Below the pieces are notes generated by a model that did no database searches, was not told the DNA's origin, and worked only from the letters and a program-made list of their open reading frames with translations. 35,804 nucleotides of DNA from Candidatus Omnitrophota bacterium (lineage in GTDB: Bacteria > Ratteibacteria > UBA8468 > B48-G9 > JAFGKM01). Both the position numbers and the translations under genes were made by a program. Where the stretch lies: contig JAMWCZ010000004.1 of the NCBI GenBank assembly GCA_023819225.1, forward strand, positions 1 to 35,804. Reading direction: 5' to 3'. Positions 1 to 8,518 of the stretch are shown here, piece after piece. Positions within the stretch are counted from its first letter, which is position 1, and every line of letters starts with the position of its first letter.

Positions 1-337
1 ATGGATGTATATTTATAATCTTCCCATAAAAATTTTTCAAAAATTCCTCTTTGATAACTCTCATAAAACCGGCAAGGCATACAAGGTCGGTCTTACATTC
101 CTGTAATACCTTTACATATTCCTTTTCTGTTTCATTTGAAAGGATTGTCTTATATCTCTTTTCCTGTATGCAGTAGTGTTTTATCCCTTCCTTTTTTGCT
201 ATTTCAAGTGCACCTGATGAAGGATTATCACTAAGTATTACACCTATATCAACAGGAATCTCTCCTCCCTTTACATTTTCTATGATTGCTTTTACATTAC
301 TTCCTTTACCTGATGCAAGTAGTGCTACTGTAAACAT
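1..337 (-). CDS. purN: Phosphoribosylglycinamide formyltransferase, 3' end outside window
   Basis: Translating the minus strand from the ATG at 335-337 gives an open frame of 112 codons to the window edge, beginning MFTVALLASGKGSN. The ASGKGSN segment matches the substrate-phosphate loop of PurN (SGNGSN in E. coli). LVCLAGFMRV and the terminal INIHP match the PurN core, including the N-x-H catalytic motif (Asn106 and His108 in E. coli). The enzyme transfers a formyl group from 10-formyl-THF to GAR in purine synthesis and is cytosolic. About the last 40% of the protein, including the catalytic Asp, lies beyond position 1. The start overlaps the end of the MerR-type gene by 13 bp, so it is the last visible gene of the minus-strand operon that starts near 2885. 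Confidence 0.9.
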   Translation of the reverse strand, partial: MFTVALLASGKGSNVKAIIENVKGGEIPVDIGVILSDNPSSGALEIAKKEGIKHYCIQEKRYKTILSNETEKEYVKVLQECKTDLVCLAGFMRVIKEEFLKNFYGKIINIHP

Positions 338-642
338 TTTTTTATCTCCTTTATGTCTTTTAAAATATCTTTAAGGAATTTTTTTATATCTTCTTTCTTT
401 TCTTTAATATCTTTCTCTCTCAGTTTTTTCTTTACACCTCTTATTTTATATCCTTCATTATAGACCAAAAATTTTATTCTGTTAATTTTTTCAATATCTT
501 TTTCTGTATATATCCTGTGTCCTTTCTGGTCCCTTAATGGTTTTATAAAAGAGAGTTGCTTTTCCCAGAACCGGATTATATGGGCAGGCAGTTCAACCAT
601 CTTGCTTACCTCCCCTATGTAATAAAATTTCTCTTTCTCCAT
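325..642 (-). CDS. MerR-family winged-helix DNA-binding protein
   Basis: 105 residues. The N-terminal half (YYIGEVSKMVELPAHIIRFW, then HRIYTEKDIEKINRIKFL) is a MerR-type helix-turn-helix plus wing. The remaining 35 residues are a Lys/Glu-rich helix (KKEDIKKFLKDILKDIKEIKK), which would be a short dimerisation coiled coil. There is no effector domain and no cysteine metal site, so it resembles the small MerR-like proteins often found among housekeeping genes rather than a metal sensor. Its start abuts the gpsA stop and its end overlaps purN, so it is co-transcribed with them. Target and ligand cannot be told from the sequence. Confidence 0.8.
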   Translation of the reverse strand: MEKEKFYYIGEVSKMVELPAHIIRFWEKQLSFIKPLRDQKGHRIYTEKDIEKINRIKFLVYNEGYKIRGVKKKLREKDIKEKKEDIKKFLKDILKDIKEIKKCLQ

Positions 643-1631
643 TATTCTTCTTTCGGTCTTCTTGTCATAAGTTTTTTGATTTCCATTTCTGGCTGTGCAT
701 TTTTGTATATAATTCTATAAATTGATTCCATTATTGGTAGTTCAGCATTTAACTTTCTACTTAATCTATAAAATGCCTCTGTTGCAAAAAGTCCTTCTAT
801 TACCATCTTTTGCTCTTTAAGATACCTTTCCTTACCTGTTTTTATTATTGCCTCTCCAAATGACCTATTTCTGCTGGACTTACTGAAAGATGTAGTTATC
901 AGGTCTCCTATCCCTGAAAGTCCTCTAAATGTCTTTTCTTTCCCACCAAGCCGACATCCTATCTTAATCATCTCATTCAACCCTCTTGTAAGGTATGCGG
1001 ACTTTGTATTTATTCCCAGTCCAAGCCCATCAATTATGCCTGCACCTATGGCAATCACATTTTTAAATGCACCACCAATCTCAACACCTTTTACATCAGT
1101 ACTTGTATATATTCTTAATGTCTCGCAACCCAATATCTTTTGAAATAGAAGTCCGGTGTTTTTTCTGTTTGTTGCGACAACGGCTGCTGAAGGCATCCCT
1201 TTTGCTATTTCCTTTGCAATTGTGGGACCGGAGAGGACTCCAAAGGGGACATTACTTCCAAGTTCAGATATTATAATCTCTGACATACTGTTTCCCGTGG
1301 ATGTTTCAAGTCCTTTTGTCCCTGTAAGTAGTGGCTGCCCTCTGTAAAAATTTTTCAGTTGTTTTACTGTGTCTCTGAAAAAAGTAGACCTTACTACTAT
1401 TATAATAACATCGGAATGTAAGACAACTTTTTTTATAGAACCCGTGATATCAACATCGTCTGGAATTTTAAATCCAGGGAAATAGTCAGGACTTTCTCTT
1501 TTCTCTTTAAGTACAGCAAGATTTTTTTTAATTGGTTCCCACAGTATTATCTTGTACTCCTTTTTTTCCAGAAGACGGGTTAGAGTTATTCCCCATCCAC
1601 CTGCTCCTATGACTCCTATCTTTTCTTCCAT
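642..1631 (-). CDS. gpsA: Glycerol-3-phosphate dehydrogenase [NAD(P)+]
   Basis: 329 residues, normal length. The N-terminal Rossmann motif is IGVIGAGGWG (Gly9, Gly11, Gly14). GTKGLE, LSGPTIAKEIAKGMPSAAVVA and GGAFKNVIAIGAGIIDGLGLG are the family signatures, with the catalytic lysine in GAFKN. FRGLSGIGDLITT is the conserved C-terminal substrate-domain segment. It reduces dihydroxyacetone phosphate to sn-glycerol-3-phosphate in the cytosol. The start lies inside the end of plsY (16 bp overlap), whose product uses the glycerol-3-phosphate made here, so the two are translationally and metabolically coupled. Confidence 0.95.
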   Translation of the reverse strand: MEEKIGVIGAGGWGITLTRLLEKKEYKIILWEPIKKNLAVLKEKRESPDYFPGFKIPDDVDITGSIKKVVLHSDVIIIVVRSTFFRDTVKQLKNFYRGQPLLTGTKGLETSTGNSMSEIIISELGSNVPFGVLSGPTIAKEIAKGMPSAAVVATNRKNTGLLFQKILGCETLRIYTSTDVKGVEIGGAFKNVIAIGAGIIDGLGLGINTKSAYLTRGLNEMIKIGCRLGGKEKTFRGLSGIGDLITTSFSKSSRNRSFGEAIIKTGKERYLKEQKMVIEGLFATEAFYRLSRKLNAELPIMESIYRIIYKNAQPEMEIKKLMTRRPKEE

Positions 1632-2218
1632 GGCAGATTTATCCTGTTTTCTTTTTTTGTTAATAGCCGTTTTATATTACTCCTGTGAGCATAAATAATA
1701 AGGACTGATATAATAATTCCTGTGATAGTAAGAAAAATGTTTTTATGAAATAGATATACAAGAAAGGGCAGTAATAGAGACGCAGTAATAGCACCTAATG
1801 ATACATATCTGCTTGTTATAACAACAGCAAGCCATACAATCAGTGAAAGTAGAGCGGGGAAAGGGAAAAGTCCTATAACTACACCAAAACCAGTGGAGAC
1901 ACCTTTACCACCCCTACCTTTTAAAAATATAGAAAAGTTATGGCCTGCAATGGAAACAATTCCTGTGGATATTACATAAAGAACAGGGAGAGAAAAAATT
2001 TTTGCCAGAAGAACAGGAAGGAACCCTTTTAGTATATCAAACACAAGGACTGCACTGGCTAATTTGCCTCCTGCAACTCTGTATACATTGGTGGCTCCGA
2101 TATTGCCGCTTCCATATTTTCTTATATCTATCTTTTTAATAAAGCGACATAATAAATAGCCAGCAGGGATACTTCCTATCAAATAAGCCCCTATTATAAC
2201 AGATAGAAAGGTTATCAC
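1616..2218 (-). CDS. plsY: Acyl-phosphate:glycerol-3-phosphate acyltransferase
   Basis: 200 residues, about five hydrophobic membrane segments. The PlsY motifs are present in order: YLIGSIPAGYLL near the N-terminus, RKYGSGNIGATNVYR (glycerol-3-phosphate site), GHNFSIFLKGRGGKGVSTGFG (phosphate-binding glycine loop) and a C-terminal HRSNIKRLL. It acylates glycerol-3-phosphate with acyl-phosphate at the inner membrane, the first step of phospholipid synthesis. The start codon is GTG (2216-2218), three bases after the corrinoid-protein stop; no clear ribosome site is seen, so coupling to the upstream gene is likely. It overlaps gpsA by 16 bp. Confidence 0.93.
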   Translation of the reverse strand: MITFLSVIIGAYLIGSIPAGYLLCRFIKKIDIRKYGSGNIGATNVYRVAGGKLASAVLVFDILKGFLPVLLAKIFSLPVLYVISTGIVSIAGHNFSIFLKGRGGKGVSTGFGVVIGLFPFPALLSLIVWLAVVITSRYVSLGAITASLLLPFLVYLFHKNIFLTITGIIISVLIIYAHRSNIKRLLTKKENRINLPWKKR

Positions 2219-2221
2219 TTA

Positions 2222-2860
2222 TTAGATGTTCAACAACTCTTTTACTTTATCCACAGCACTTGCTGCATCAGGAGCATAGCCGTCTGCACCTATCTCATCC
2301 GCATAGCTCTGTGTTATTGGTGCTCCTCCTATGACGACCTTTACCTGGTCTTTTAATCCTTCCTTTTTAAGTGCTTCTATAACATCTTTCATCGCCACCA
2401 TAGTTGTTGTTAAAAGAGCAGAGAGCCCTAAAACTTTTGCCCCTTTTTTGGCTGCTTCAACAAATTTTTCAGGTGGCACATCTATACCAAGGTCTTCAAC
2501 TTCAAAGCCGGCGCCCTTCCACATCATAATTACTAAATTTTTTCCTATGTCGTGAAGGTCGCCCTTTACCGTTCCAATAGCAAGTTTTGCAAGTGGCTGG
2601 ATTCCTGCCTTAGCAATAAGTGGCTCTATTATGCCCATACCTGCATGCATTGCCCTTGCAGCAATTAAAACCTCCGGGACATAAAATTCATTGTTTTTGA
2701 ATTTTACGCCTACAACATTCATCCCTGCGATGAGACCCTCATTCAGGATTTTAGAAACATCAATATTTTCTCTTACTGCCTTTTCCACCAATTCTTTTGT
2801 TTTTGTTGCATTTCCTGATATTACACTTTCCTTAACCCCACCAAGAATATCCTCTGCCAT
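2222..2860 (-). CDS. Corrinoid (B12-binding) methyltransferase carrier protein
   Basis: 212 residues from the ATG at 2858-2860, chosen because AGGAGG stands just upstream; a longer frame exists to 2956 but would run over the promoter. Residues 1-88 are the helical cap domain of MtbC/MtaC-type proteins (EGLIAGMNVVGVKF, YVPEVLIAARAM). Residues 90-212 are the Rossmann-like cobalamin domain with the DxHxxG motif (GDLHDIGKN, His103 the lower axial ligand), then LSALLTTTM and IGGAPITQSYADEIGADGY. Such proteins carry a methyl group on cobalt between a substrate methyltransferase and a UroD-type (MtaA/MtbA) methyltransferase. Neither partner is adjacent. Two UroD-family genes lie at 21779-23952 and are candidates. 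First gene of the plsY-gpsA-MerR-purN operon. Confidence 0.9.
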   Translation of the reverse strand: MAEDILGGVKESVISGNATKTKELVEKAVRENIDVSKILNEGLIAGMNVVGVKFKNNEFYVPEVLIAARAMHAGMGIIEPLIAKAGIQPLAKLAIGTVKGDLHDIGKNLVIMMWKGAGFEVEDLGIDVPPEKFVEAAKKGAKVLGLSALLTTTMVAMKDVIEALKKEGLKDQVKVVIGGAPITQSYADEIGADGYAPDAASAVDKVKELLNI

Positions 2861-2891
2861 TTTACCTCCTTTGTTTTGTAATGGTTTTACA

Positions 2892-2919
2892 ATTATATAC
2901 AATTTATTTTTTCTGTCAA
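2892..2919 (-). promoter_or_regulatory. Sigma-70 type promoter for the corrinoid-plsY-gpsA operon
   Basis: On the minus strand TTGACA (2914-2919) is followed after 16 bases by TATAAT (2892-2897). Transcription would start near 2885, about 25 bases before the ATG at 2860, leaving room for the AGGAGG ribosome site. The -35 belongs to the TTGACAGAA family seen at three other places in this window. Confidence 0.7.
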
Positions 2920-2942
2920 GTTTGTATAAAAACAAAATTGGT

Positions 2943-2948
2943 GTATAA
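2943..2948 (+). promoter_or_regulatory. Possible -10 box for tRNA-Val
   Basis: TATAAT stands 39 bases before the tRNA 5' end. A weak -35 match, TTGTAT, lies 16 bases upstream of it. The position suits a tRNA precursor with a short 5' leader, but the -35 is poor. Confidence 0.4.
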
Positions 2949-2987
2949 TATATCACAATTATTCCGCTATTGCAAAAATAATTAACT

Positions 2988-3060
2988 GGGCGGTTAGCTC
3001 AGTGGCAAGAGCGCTACCCTTACAAGGTAGAAGTCGCAGGTTCAAGTCCTGCACCGCCCA
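2988..3060 (+). tRNA. tRNA-Val, anticodon TAC
   Basis: 73 bases fold as a full cloverleaf. The acceptor stem GGGCGGT (2988-2994) pairs with ACCGCCC (3053-3059), with discriminator A3060. The D arm starts GCTCAGTGGCAAGAGC. The anticodon stem CTACC/GGTAG encloses loop CTTACAA, giving anticodon TAC (reads GUA/GUG). The T arm contains GGTTCAAGTCC. The 3' CCA is not encoded (TGA follows), so it must be added by a nucleotidyltransferase. Confidence 0.97.
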
Positions 3061-3070
3061 TGATTAACAC

Positions 3071-3155
3071 CCCTCACCCTTACCCTCTCCTCGTAGGGAC
3101 GAGGGTAAGCCCATCACCCTGGCCCTCTCCCCATCGGGGAGAGGAGAAGGTGAGG
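3071..3155. repeat. GC-rich double palindromic repeat (CCCTCACCC family)
   Basis: Two hairpins lie side by side between the tRNA and dnaK. The first has arms CTTACCCTC (3079-3087) and GAGGGTAAG (3101-3109). The second has arms CCTCTCCCC (3124-3132) and GGGGAGAGG (3136-3144), loop ATC, extended by CACC/GGTG outside. The composition contrasts sharply with the AT-rich surroundings. Related units occur at 5986-6015, 8294-8347 and 34267-34330. It could act as a terminator or attenuation structure after the tRNA, but no T-run follows. Confidence 0.7.
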
Positions 3156-3258
3156 AGGCATAATGGCCGAAGGAGAAAATAAATGGGAGAGGAGGATTGA
3201 AACTTATTAATAACTTTCTCATCTAAATTTAATAAAAAGAAAAACGGAGGGATGTAAA

Positions 3259-5142
3259 ATGGCAGAAAAAATTATTGGTATAGACCTTGGAACGAGCAAT
3301 TCTTCCGCTGCTGTTATGGAAGGAGGAAAGCCAGTTATTATTCCGAGTGCAGAAGGAACTACTATTGTTGGAGGTAAGGCATTTCCTTCATATGTTGCAT
3401 TTACAAAAGACGGGCAGGTACTGGTTGGAGAGCCGGCAAGAAGGCAGGCGGCAGTTAATCCTGAAGGGACTGTCTTTGCTGCTAAAAGGAAGATGGGGAC
3501 TGACTATAAGTATAATATTTATGGAAAGGCATATACCCCTGAACAGATTTCCGCATATATCCTCCAGAAGATAAAAAGGGATGCAGAAACATTTTTAGGG
3601 AGTCCTGTCAAGAAGGCAGTAATAACCGTTCCTGCATATTTTAATGATAACCAGAGGCAAGCAACAAAAGATGCAGGTACTATTGCAGGGCTTGAGGTTG
3701 TGCGTCTCATCAATGAGCCAACAGCGGCATCCTTTGCCTACGGGCTTGATAAACTTCAGGCAGAACTAAAGATTCTTGTCTTTGATTTTGGTGCAGGAAC
3801 ACTTGATGTCACAATTATGGATATGATGGCAGGGGTTTTCAAGGTTCTTTCCACACACGGAGATACACAATTAGGCGGAACTGATATGGATGAGGTTTTG
3901 ATAAAGTATATTGTGGAAGAGTTCAAAAAGGAGTCAGGTATAGATGTAAGCAGGGATAAAATGGCGATGCAGAGAATTAAGGAAGCGGCAGAGAAGGCAA
4001 AAATAGAACTTTCTTCTACATTAGAAACAGAGATAAATCTACCTTTTATCACAGCAGACCAGACAGGGCCAAGACACCTTCAGATGAAGATAAGAAGGGC
4101 AAAACTTGAAGAACTGGTAGAGCCAATTATAGAAAGATGTAAAGGCCCTGTACAACAGGCAATAGAAGATGCAAAGTTAAAACCATCTGAGATTAACAAG
4201 GTTATCCTTGTTGGTGGACCTACAAGGATGCCGATTGTGCAGAAGTTTATAGAGGACTTCATCGGAATAAAACCGGAAAGAGGAGTTGACCCTATGGAGT
4301 GTGTATCCATAGGTGCTGCAATTCAGGGTGCTATCTTAAGCGGAGAGATGAAAGATAAGGATATTCTTCTTTTGGATGTGACACCACTTTCCCTCGGCGT
4401 GGAGACACTGGGAGGGGTATTTACAAAGATTATAGAACGGAATACAACTATACCTGTGAAAAAGAGCCAGATATTTACAACAGCAGCAGACAACCAACCA
4501 TCCGTTGAAATAAATGTTTTACAGGGCGAAAGACCTATGGCAAAGGACAACCTTAGTTTAGGAAGGTTCCACCTTGAAGGTATTCCACCTGCTCCGAGAG
4601 GAATTCCACAGATAGAAGTTACCTTTGATATTGATGCAAATGGAATCCTCCATGTGACAGCAAAAGATAAAGGAACGGGGAAGGAGCAGTCCATCAAGAT
4701 AACTGCTTCAAAAAAACTATCTCAGGAAGATATTGAGAAGATGGTTAAAGAGGCAGAGAGGTACGCAGAGGAAGACAAAAAGCAGAGGGAACTCATAGAG
4801 GTTGTTAATCAAGCGGATTCATTAATATATAATGTAAACAAAACACTGAAAGAGCATGGAGACAAGGTATCCGAGGCAGACAGAAAAAATATACAGGAAA
4901 AGATAGATGCACTGGATAAACTTATAAAGGCAGAGAAGAAAAGTAAGGAAGATATCCAAAGGGCGATAGATGAACTACAGCAGGCAGTTCATGGACTTGC
5001 CCAGGTTATATATCAACAGGCACAGCAACAGCAAACTGCGGGACAGCAACCCACATCTGAGCAGGAGACAGAGAAGAAAGAAGATAGAGGCAATGTTGTT
5101 GATGCTGAGTATAAAGAGGTTGATGACAAGGATAAGAAGTAA
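3259..5142 (+). CDS. dnaK: Hsp70-type chaperone DnaK
   Basis: 627 residues, full length. The ATPase domain begins [12 protein letters not shown], with the catalytic lysine in [45 protein letters not shown] and [13 protein letters not shown]. The linker is [16 protein letters not shown], followed by the substrate domain ([16 protein letters not shown]) and a helical lid. The C-terminus is Q- and charge-rich and ends near [16 protein letters not shown], like the EEVD-like tail of bacterial DnaK. The second phosphate loop reads [11 protein letters not shown] (residues 176-186) instead of the usual DLGGGTFDVSI. The ribosome site GGAGGG precedes the ATG. No grpE, dnaJ or CIRCE operator is nearby; the FAH-family gene follows with a one-base overlap. 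Confidence 0.95.
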   Translation: MAEKIIGIDLGTSNSSAAVMEGGKPVIIPSAEGTTIVGGKAFPSYVAFTKDGQVLVGEPARRQAAVNPEGTVFAAKRKMGTDYKYNIYGKAYTPEQISAYILQKIKRDAETFLGSPVKKAVITVPAYFNDNQRQATKDAGTIAGLEVVRLINEPTAASFAYGLDKLQAELKILVFDFGAGTLDVTIMDMMAGVFKVLSTHGDTQLGGTDMDEVLIKYIVEEFKKESGIDVSRDKMAMQRIKEAAEKAKIELSSTLETEINLPFITADQTGPRHLQMKIRRAKLEELVEPIIERCKGPVQQAIEDAKLKPSEINKVILVGGPTRMPIVQKFIEDFIGIKPERGVDPMECVSIGAAIQGAILSGEMKDKDILLLDVTPLSLGVETLGGVFTKIIERNTTIPVKKSQIFTTAADNQPSVEINVLQGERPMAKDNLSLGRFHLEGIPPAPRGIPQIEVTFDIDANGILHVTAKDKGTGKEQSIKITASKKLSQEDIEKMVKEAERYAEEDKKQRELIEVVNQADSLIYNVNKTLKEHGDKVSEADRKNIQEKIDALDKLIKAEKKSKEDIQRAIDELQQAVHGLAQVIYQQAQQQQTAGQQPTSEQETEKKEDRGNVVDAEYKEVDDKDKK

Positions 5143-5942
5143 TGAGGTATGTGCGTGTTGTTGTAGATGGTCTGGATGAAGAAGGAAACTACGGTATAAT
5201 TGAAGGCGAAACTATACGGATAATAAAAACATCTCCATTATTTTCTCCTTGTCAGGAAACAGGGATTAAAATTCCTTTCTCTGCGGTCAGAAAGTTTTTG
5301 CCACCTGTTGAACCACCCAACATTATTGCATTAGGGCTAAATTACAGGGAACATGCAAGAGAAAGCGATATGAAATTGCCATCTGCTCCTGTTATATTCT
5401 TGAAGGCAACCACTGCCATAACAGGTCATCTATCTCCCATTGTTCTCCCTAACGAAGCACCTGACTTTGTTGATTATGAGGCAGAACTTGTTATAGTTAT
5501 AAAGAAAAAGGCGAAAGATATTACTCCAGAAGATGCCTCTGATTATATACTGGGATATACCTGTGGCAATGATATTTCAGCAAGGGACTGTCAGCTGAAA
5601 TTAGACAGACAGTGGGCAAGGGCAAAGTCATTTGATACATTTGCTCCAGTAGGTCCCTGGATAGAAACAGATATTAATCCGGATAGTTTAGAGATTCAAT
5701 CACGGGTCAATGGTGTTATAATGCAGAAGTCAAACACAGTTGATATGATATTCAGTGTCTCAGAGATTGTTTCCTATCTTTCAAGACAGATGACGCTTCT
5801 ACCGGGAACTCTCATTATGACAGGGACACCTTCTGGTGTCGGGTTTGCAAAAAATCCCCCCATATTTCTGAGAGAAGGGGATACTGTTGAAATTGAAATA
5901 GAAGGTATAGGTATCCTGAAAAATCCTGTTGTCCGCACCTGA
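5142..5942 (+). CDS. Fumarylacetoacetate hydrolase-family protein
   Basis: 266 residues. An N-terminal lead domain (1-58) is followed by the FAH fold: IALGLNYREHARES, PVIFLKATTAITGH, DYEAELVIVI (metal ligands Glu113 and Glu115), YTCGNDISARD (Asp144), WARAKSFDTFAPVGPWI and TGTPSGVGF. The metal triad is complete, so it should be an active Mg/Mn-dependent C-C hydrolase, decarboxylase or isomerase of the FAHD1/HpcE group. The substrate cannot be fixed from sequence. Its ATG shares one base with the dnaK stop (TAATG), so it is translated from the dnaK transcript, an unusual pairing for a catabolic-type enzyme. Confidence 0.88.
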   Translation: MRYVRVVVDGLDEEGNYGIIEGETIRIIKTSPLFSPCQETGIKIPFSAVRKFLPPVEPPNIIALGLNYREHARESDMKLPSAPVIFLKATTAITGHLSPIVLPNEAPDFVDYEAELVIVIKKKAKDITPEDASDYILGYTCGNDISARDCQLKLDRQWARAKSFDTFAPVGPWIETDINPDSLEIQSRVNGVIMQKSNTVDMIFSVSEIVSYLSRQMTLLPGTLIMTGTPSGVGFAKNPPIFLREGDTVEIEIEGIGILKNPVVRT

Positions 5943-5985
5943 AATAAAAAACAGTGGTTAGGTCTTGCTTTTTGCATTTACCTCT

Positions 5986-6015
5986 CATCCGTATCCTCTC
6001 CTTGCAAGAGAGGGA
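5986..6015. repeat. Degenerate copy of the CCCTC palindromic repeat
   Basis: Between the convergent FAH-family and V-ATPase D genes. CCTCTC (5995-6000) pairs with GAGAGG (6008-6013) around CTTGCAA. The flanks resemble the longer repeat at 3071-3155 but are eroded. It may serve as a two-way terminator; no strong T-run is present. Confidence 0.4.
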
Positions 6016-6058
6016 GAATGTAAAGATGAAGTGGGATTTTTATGCTTTCTGAGAAATT

Positions 6059-6670
6059 CTACTTACTGATTAACTGGATGTGTTTGAGCATTACAAGAGA
6101 TGATCTTTCTGCTTCATTGAGTTTGAATGTTATAAATCTTATGGTCTCTTCAATATTTGGTATCAGGACATATTCAAGCGCATTAACCCTTCTTCTTGTT
6201 CTTTCAATCTCTGTGGCAAAACATATCAGTTTGTTTTCAAGGAAGGCAAGGTTGAGTAATCTTTTTAATACCTCTTTACCTTTTTCTGAGAGATATTGAT
6301 GATATGGCGTGAGTAAGTAATCAGGTAGGAACCTATCAGAAGAAATATGTAGATAAATTTTTGCTACAGGAATATTAAAAAACCTCTTTGTCTCCTGTGA
6401 AAATCTGGCTTTGAAAAAGTCGTTTTCAATAAAGGCATTCCATATCTTTTCATCAATAAGTCCTTTCATCTTCAAAGTATCCAGGTAGAACTGTAATATC
6501 TCTTCCTCAACGGACTTTCTCTCTTCTCTTACTTTTCCTATAAGGGACCTGAATTCTATCAGAAGTTGTTCTTCTTTGTCTTTCAGGAGTTTATGTCCTC
6601 TTTTTGCAAGGAGTAATCTTTTTCTGAGTTTGAGAAGTTCCATCCTGTTAGGATTAACCTTCAGTTTCAT
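6059..6670 (-). CDS. atpD: V-type ATP synthase subunit D
   Basis: 203 residues from the ATG at 6668-6670, preferred over the GTG at 6679 because GGAG sits 8 bases upstream of the ATG. The N-terminus [36 protein letters not shown] is the hallmark of V/A-type subunit D, the central rotor shaft, and the protein is almost wholly helical. The C-terminal part [37 protein letters not shown] matches the other arm of the coiled coil. It would couple ATP turnover in the A3B3 head to the membrane ring. It overlaps the end of the subunit B gene by 17 bp. No other subunit follows; the next gene is convergent. Confidence 0.92.
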   Translation of the reverse strand: MKLKVNPNRMELLKLRKRLLLAKRGHKLLKDKEEQLLIEFRSLIGKVREERKSVEEEILQFYLDTLKMKGLIDEKIWNAFIENDFFKARFSQETKRFFNIPVAKIYLHISSDRFLPDYLLTPYHQYLSEKGKEVLKRLLNLAFLENKLICFATEIERTRRRVNALEYVLIPNIEETIRFITFKLNEAERSSLVMLKHIQLISK

Positions 6671-8084
6671 TTTTACCACTCCAGTGTTTTTCCATAATCT
6701 CAGGAGGTACCCGCTTTATCTCAGAGACAGGAAGTAGATGCAAAAGTTTCCAGCCGATATCCAGGGTTTGTTTTATTGTTCTCTCCTCATCTGTCTTCTG
6801 CGAGATGAATTCTTTCTCAAGTTGTCTTGCAAACGAAAGGTGTGCAATATCTGTTTCTGTAAGGGATGCCTCGCCTAAAACCACAGCAAGTTCTTCTGCT
6901 TCTTTACCTCTGGCATAAGATGCAAATAATTGACTTGCTATAGATGGATGGTCCTCACGGGTTAACTCTTTCCCTGTCTTTCTGTCAACACCTATACCTT
7001 TATCCCTTAATCTTGAAAGAGATGTAAGTATATCAATCGGAGGATATATACCTTTCAGATGTAGTTGTCGTGAAAGTATTATCTGTCCTTCAGTTATATA
7101 GCCAGTAAGGTCTGGTATGGGATGGGTTTTATCATCCTCAGGCATTGTGAGTATTGGTATCTGCGTGACAGACCCTCCCCTTCCTTTAATTCTTCCTGCC
7201 CGTTCATAGATGGTTGAAAGGTCTGTGTATAGATAGGAAGGATAACCACGGCGTCCAGGTATTTCATTTCTTGCAGCGGATATCTCCCGTAGTGCCTCAG
7301 CATAGTTTGTCATATCTGTCAGTATCACAACAACATGCATATTGAGTTCAAAGGCAAGATACTCTGCTGCTGTGAGTGCTACACGAGGGGTTGCTATCCT
7401 TTCTATCGCTGGTTCATCTGCAAGGTTGATAAATATAACACATCTTTCTATTGCCCCTGCTTCTATGAATTCCTTTTGAAAGAATGCTGCTTCTTCAAAT
7501 GTAATACCCATAGCAGCAAAGACAACCGCAAAGGCGGTCTCTTCCTTTTCAGATGGAATCTTTGCCTGTTTTACTATCTGTGTGGCAATAATGTTATGTG
7601 GAAGACCAGCCCCTGAAAATATAGGGAGTTTCTGTCCCCTGACTAAACTATTCAGCCCATCTATTGCTGATATCCCTGTCTGGATAAATTCTGATGGATA
7701 GTCCCGTCTTACAGGATTAATAGGAGAGCCATTTATATCAAGGTAGTGGTTGGGTATTATATCAGGTCCTCCGTCTCTCACTTTTCCCAGTCCTGTAAAT
7801 ACCCTGCCAAGCATTTCAGGGGAGACACCAGCCCTTATCCCCCTTCCTGTAAATCTAATCTTTGTGCTGTCTTTACTCAATCCGGATGTGCCTTCAAAGA
7901 CCTGAACGAGTGCCTTATCCTGATAAATCTCAAGGACCTTCCCTAATCTATTTTCCTTCTGCAAGGTTGAAATCTCAACGAGTTCTCCGTAAGAGGCACC
8001 TTCAATCCCTTCAATCAGTATCAGCGGACCAGATATGCTTTCTATGCTTTTATATTCACGGATTGTTTTTAATAAAGAATTCAT
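6654..8084 (-). CDS. atpB: V-type ATP synthase subunit B
   Basis: 476 residues. The non-catalytic B subunit is recognised by [55 protein letters not shown] (a P-loop relic without the Walker lysine), [49 protein letters not shown] and [15 protein letters not shown]. It forms the hexameric head with subunit A. In most bacterial operons A stands directly upstream of B. Here 486 bp of repeat-rich intergenic DNA and a divergent ABC transporter gene lie there instead, so A must be elsewhere or absent. No ribosome site precedes the ATG, and a promoter stands only 8 bases away (see 8093-8122). Confidence 0.95.
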   Translation of the reverse strand: MNSLLKTIREYKSIESISGPLILIEGIEGASYGELVEISTLQKENRLGKVLEIYQDKALVQVFEGTSGLSKDSTKIRFTGRGIRAGVSPEMLGRVFTGLGKVRDGGPDIIPNHYLDINGSPINPVRRDYPSEFIQTGISAIDGLNSLVRGQKLPIFSGAGLPHNIIATQIVKQAKIPSEKEETAFAVVFAAMGITFEEAAFFQKEFIEAGAIERCVIFINLADEPAIERIATPRVALTAAEYLAFELNMHVVVILTDMTNYAEALREISAARNEIPGRRGYPSYLYTDLSTIYERAGRIKGRGGSVTQIPILTMPEDDKTHPIPDLTGYITEGQIILSRQLHLKGIYPPIDILTSLSRLRDKGIGVDRKTGKELTREDHPSIASQLFASYARGKEAEELAVVLGEASLTETDIAHLSFARQLEKEFISQKTDEERTIKQTLDIGWKLLHLLPVSEIKRVPPEIMEKHWSGKNETEG

Positions 8085-8092
8085 AATATTTT

Positions 8093-8122
8093 ATTATATA
8101 TCAGAATTTAGTTGTATTGCAA
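8093..8122 (-). promoter_or_regulatory. Promoter placed for a leaderless atpB transcript
   Basis: On the minus strand TTGCAA (8117-8122), 18 bases, then TATAAT (8093-8098). Only 8 bases separate the -10 box from the ATG at 8084, so transcription would begin at or next to the start codon. No Shine-Dalgarno sequence is present. Confidence 0.55.
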
Positions 8123-8156
8123 AATTTTGGTTTTTGTGTATTATACAAAAATAAAC

Positions 8157-8188
8157 AATGTAGCGGTGCAATTCATTACATGATGTAG
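8157..8188. repeat. 32-bp interspersed repeat, copy 1
   Basis: Begins AATGTAGCGGTGCAATTC and ends ATGATGTAG. It matches the stretch at 8361-8392 at 27 of 32 positions in the same orientation. The centre contains the partial palindrome GCAATTCATTGC (clearer in copy 2). It is followed directly by the hairpin GTCGGA-CTTA-TCCGAC (8191-8206). Confidence 0.6.
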
Positions 8189-8293
8189 CGGTCGGACTTA
8201 TCCGACGATGTTCTCCCTATATAAGGGGGAAGACAAAGTTAAGGGTGGAGAGTTGAGAAAAAAGAGAGAAAGGCGTGAGAGGTGAAAGATTTC

Positions 8294-8347
8294 CCTCCCC
8301 CTACCCCTCGCCCCGCACAGCGGGGAGAGGGTATGGGTGAGGGGAGG
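8294..8347. repeat. GC-rich palindromic repeat (CCCTCACCC family)
   Basis: The inner stem CCCCGC (8311-8316)/GCGGGG (8320-8325) has loop ACA. It is extended by CCCTC (8305-8309)/GAGGG (8327-8331) with one mismatch and then by flanking pyrimidine and purine blocks. Same architecture as 3071-3155. Confidence 0.6.
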
Positions 8348-8360
8348 CGGAAGATATGAG

Positions 8361-8392
8361 AATGTAACGGGGCAATTCATTGCACAATGTAG
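8361..8392. repeat. 32-bp interspersed repeat, copy 2
   Basis: Second copy of the unit at 8157-8188, differing at five positions. The two copies face the same way and bracket about 170 bp that contain the GC-rich palindrome, so the whole 8157-8392 stretch may be one compound element. Confidence 0.6.
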
Positions 8393-8518
8393 AGAGTTTA
8401 GGATTTAAAGTTTGAGATTTTGAAGCATCGGAATTTCAATCCGATGCGGGATTAGGGGGTGAACGGGGGAAACAATCTGGTTGCTCCCGTGGGGTGACAG
8501 GAAGCGAGAGCGATTATC

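Noticed and set aside
3061-3258. CIRCE-type heat-shock operator before dnaK
   Set aside because: No TTAGCACTC-N9-GAGTGCTAA or close variant; the inverted repeats there are the GC-rich CCCTC family.
4323-4697. 124-codon and other open frames antisense to dnaK
   Set aside because: dnaK is unambiguous on the plus strand; the antisense frames have no start signals or motifs.
8198-8380. 60-codon open frame in the atpB-ABC intergenic region
   Set aside because: Made of palindromic repeat sequence (PPPLTHTLSPLCG); no ribosome site.
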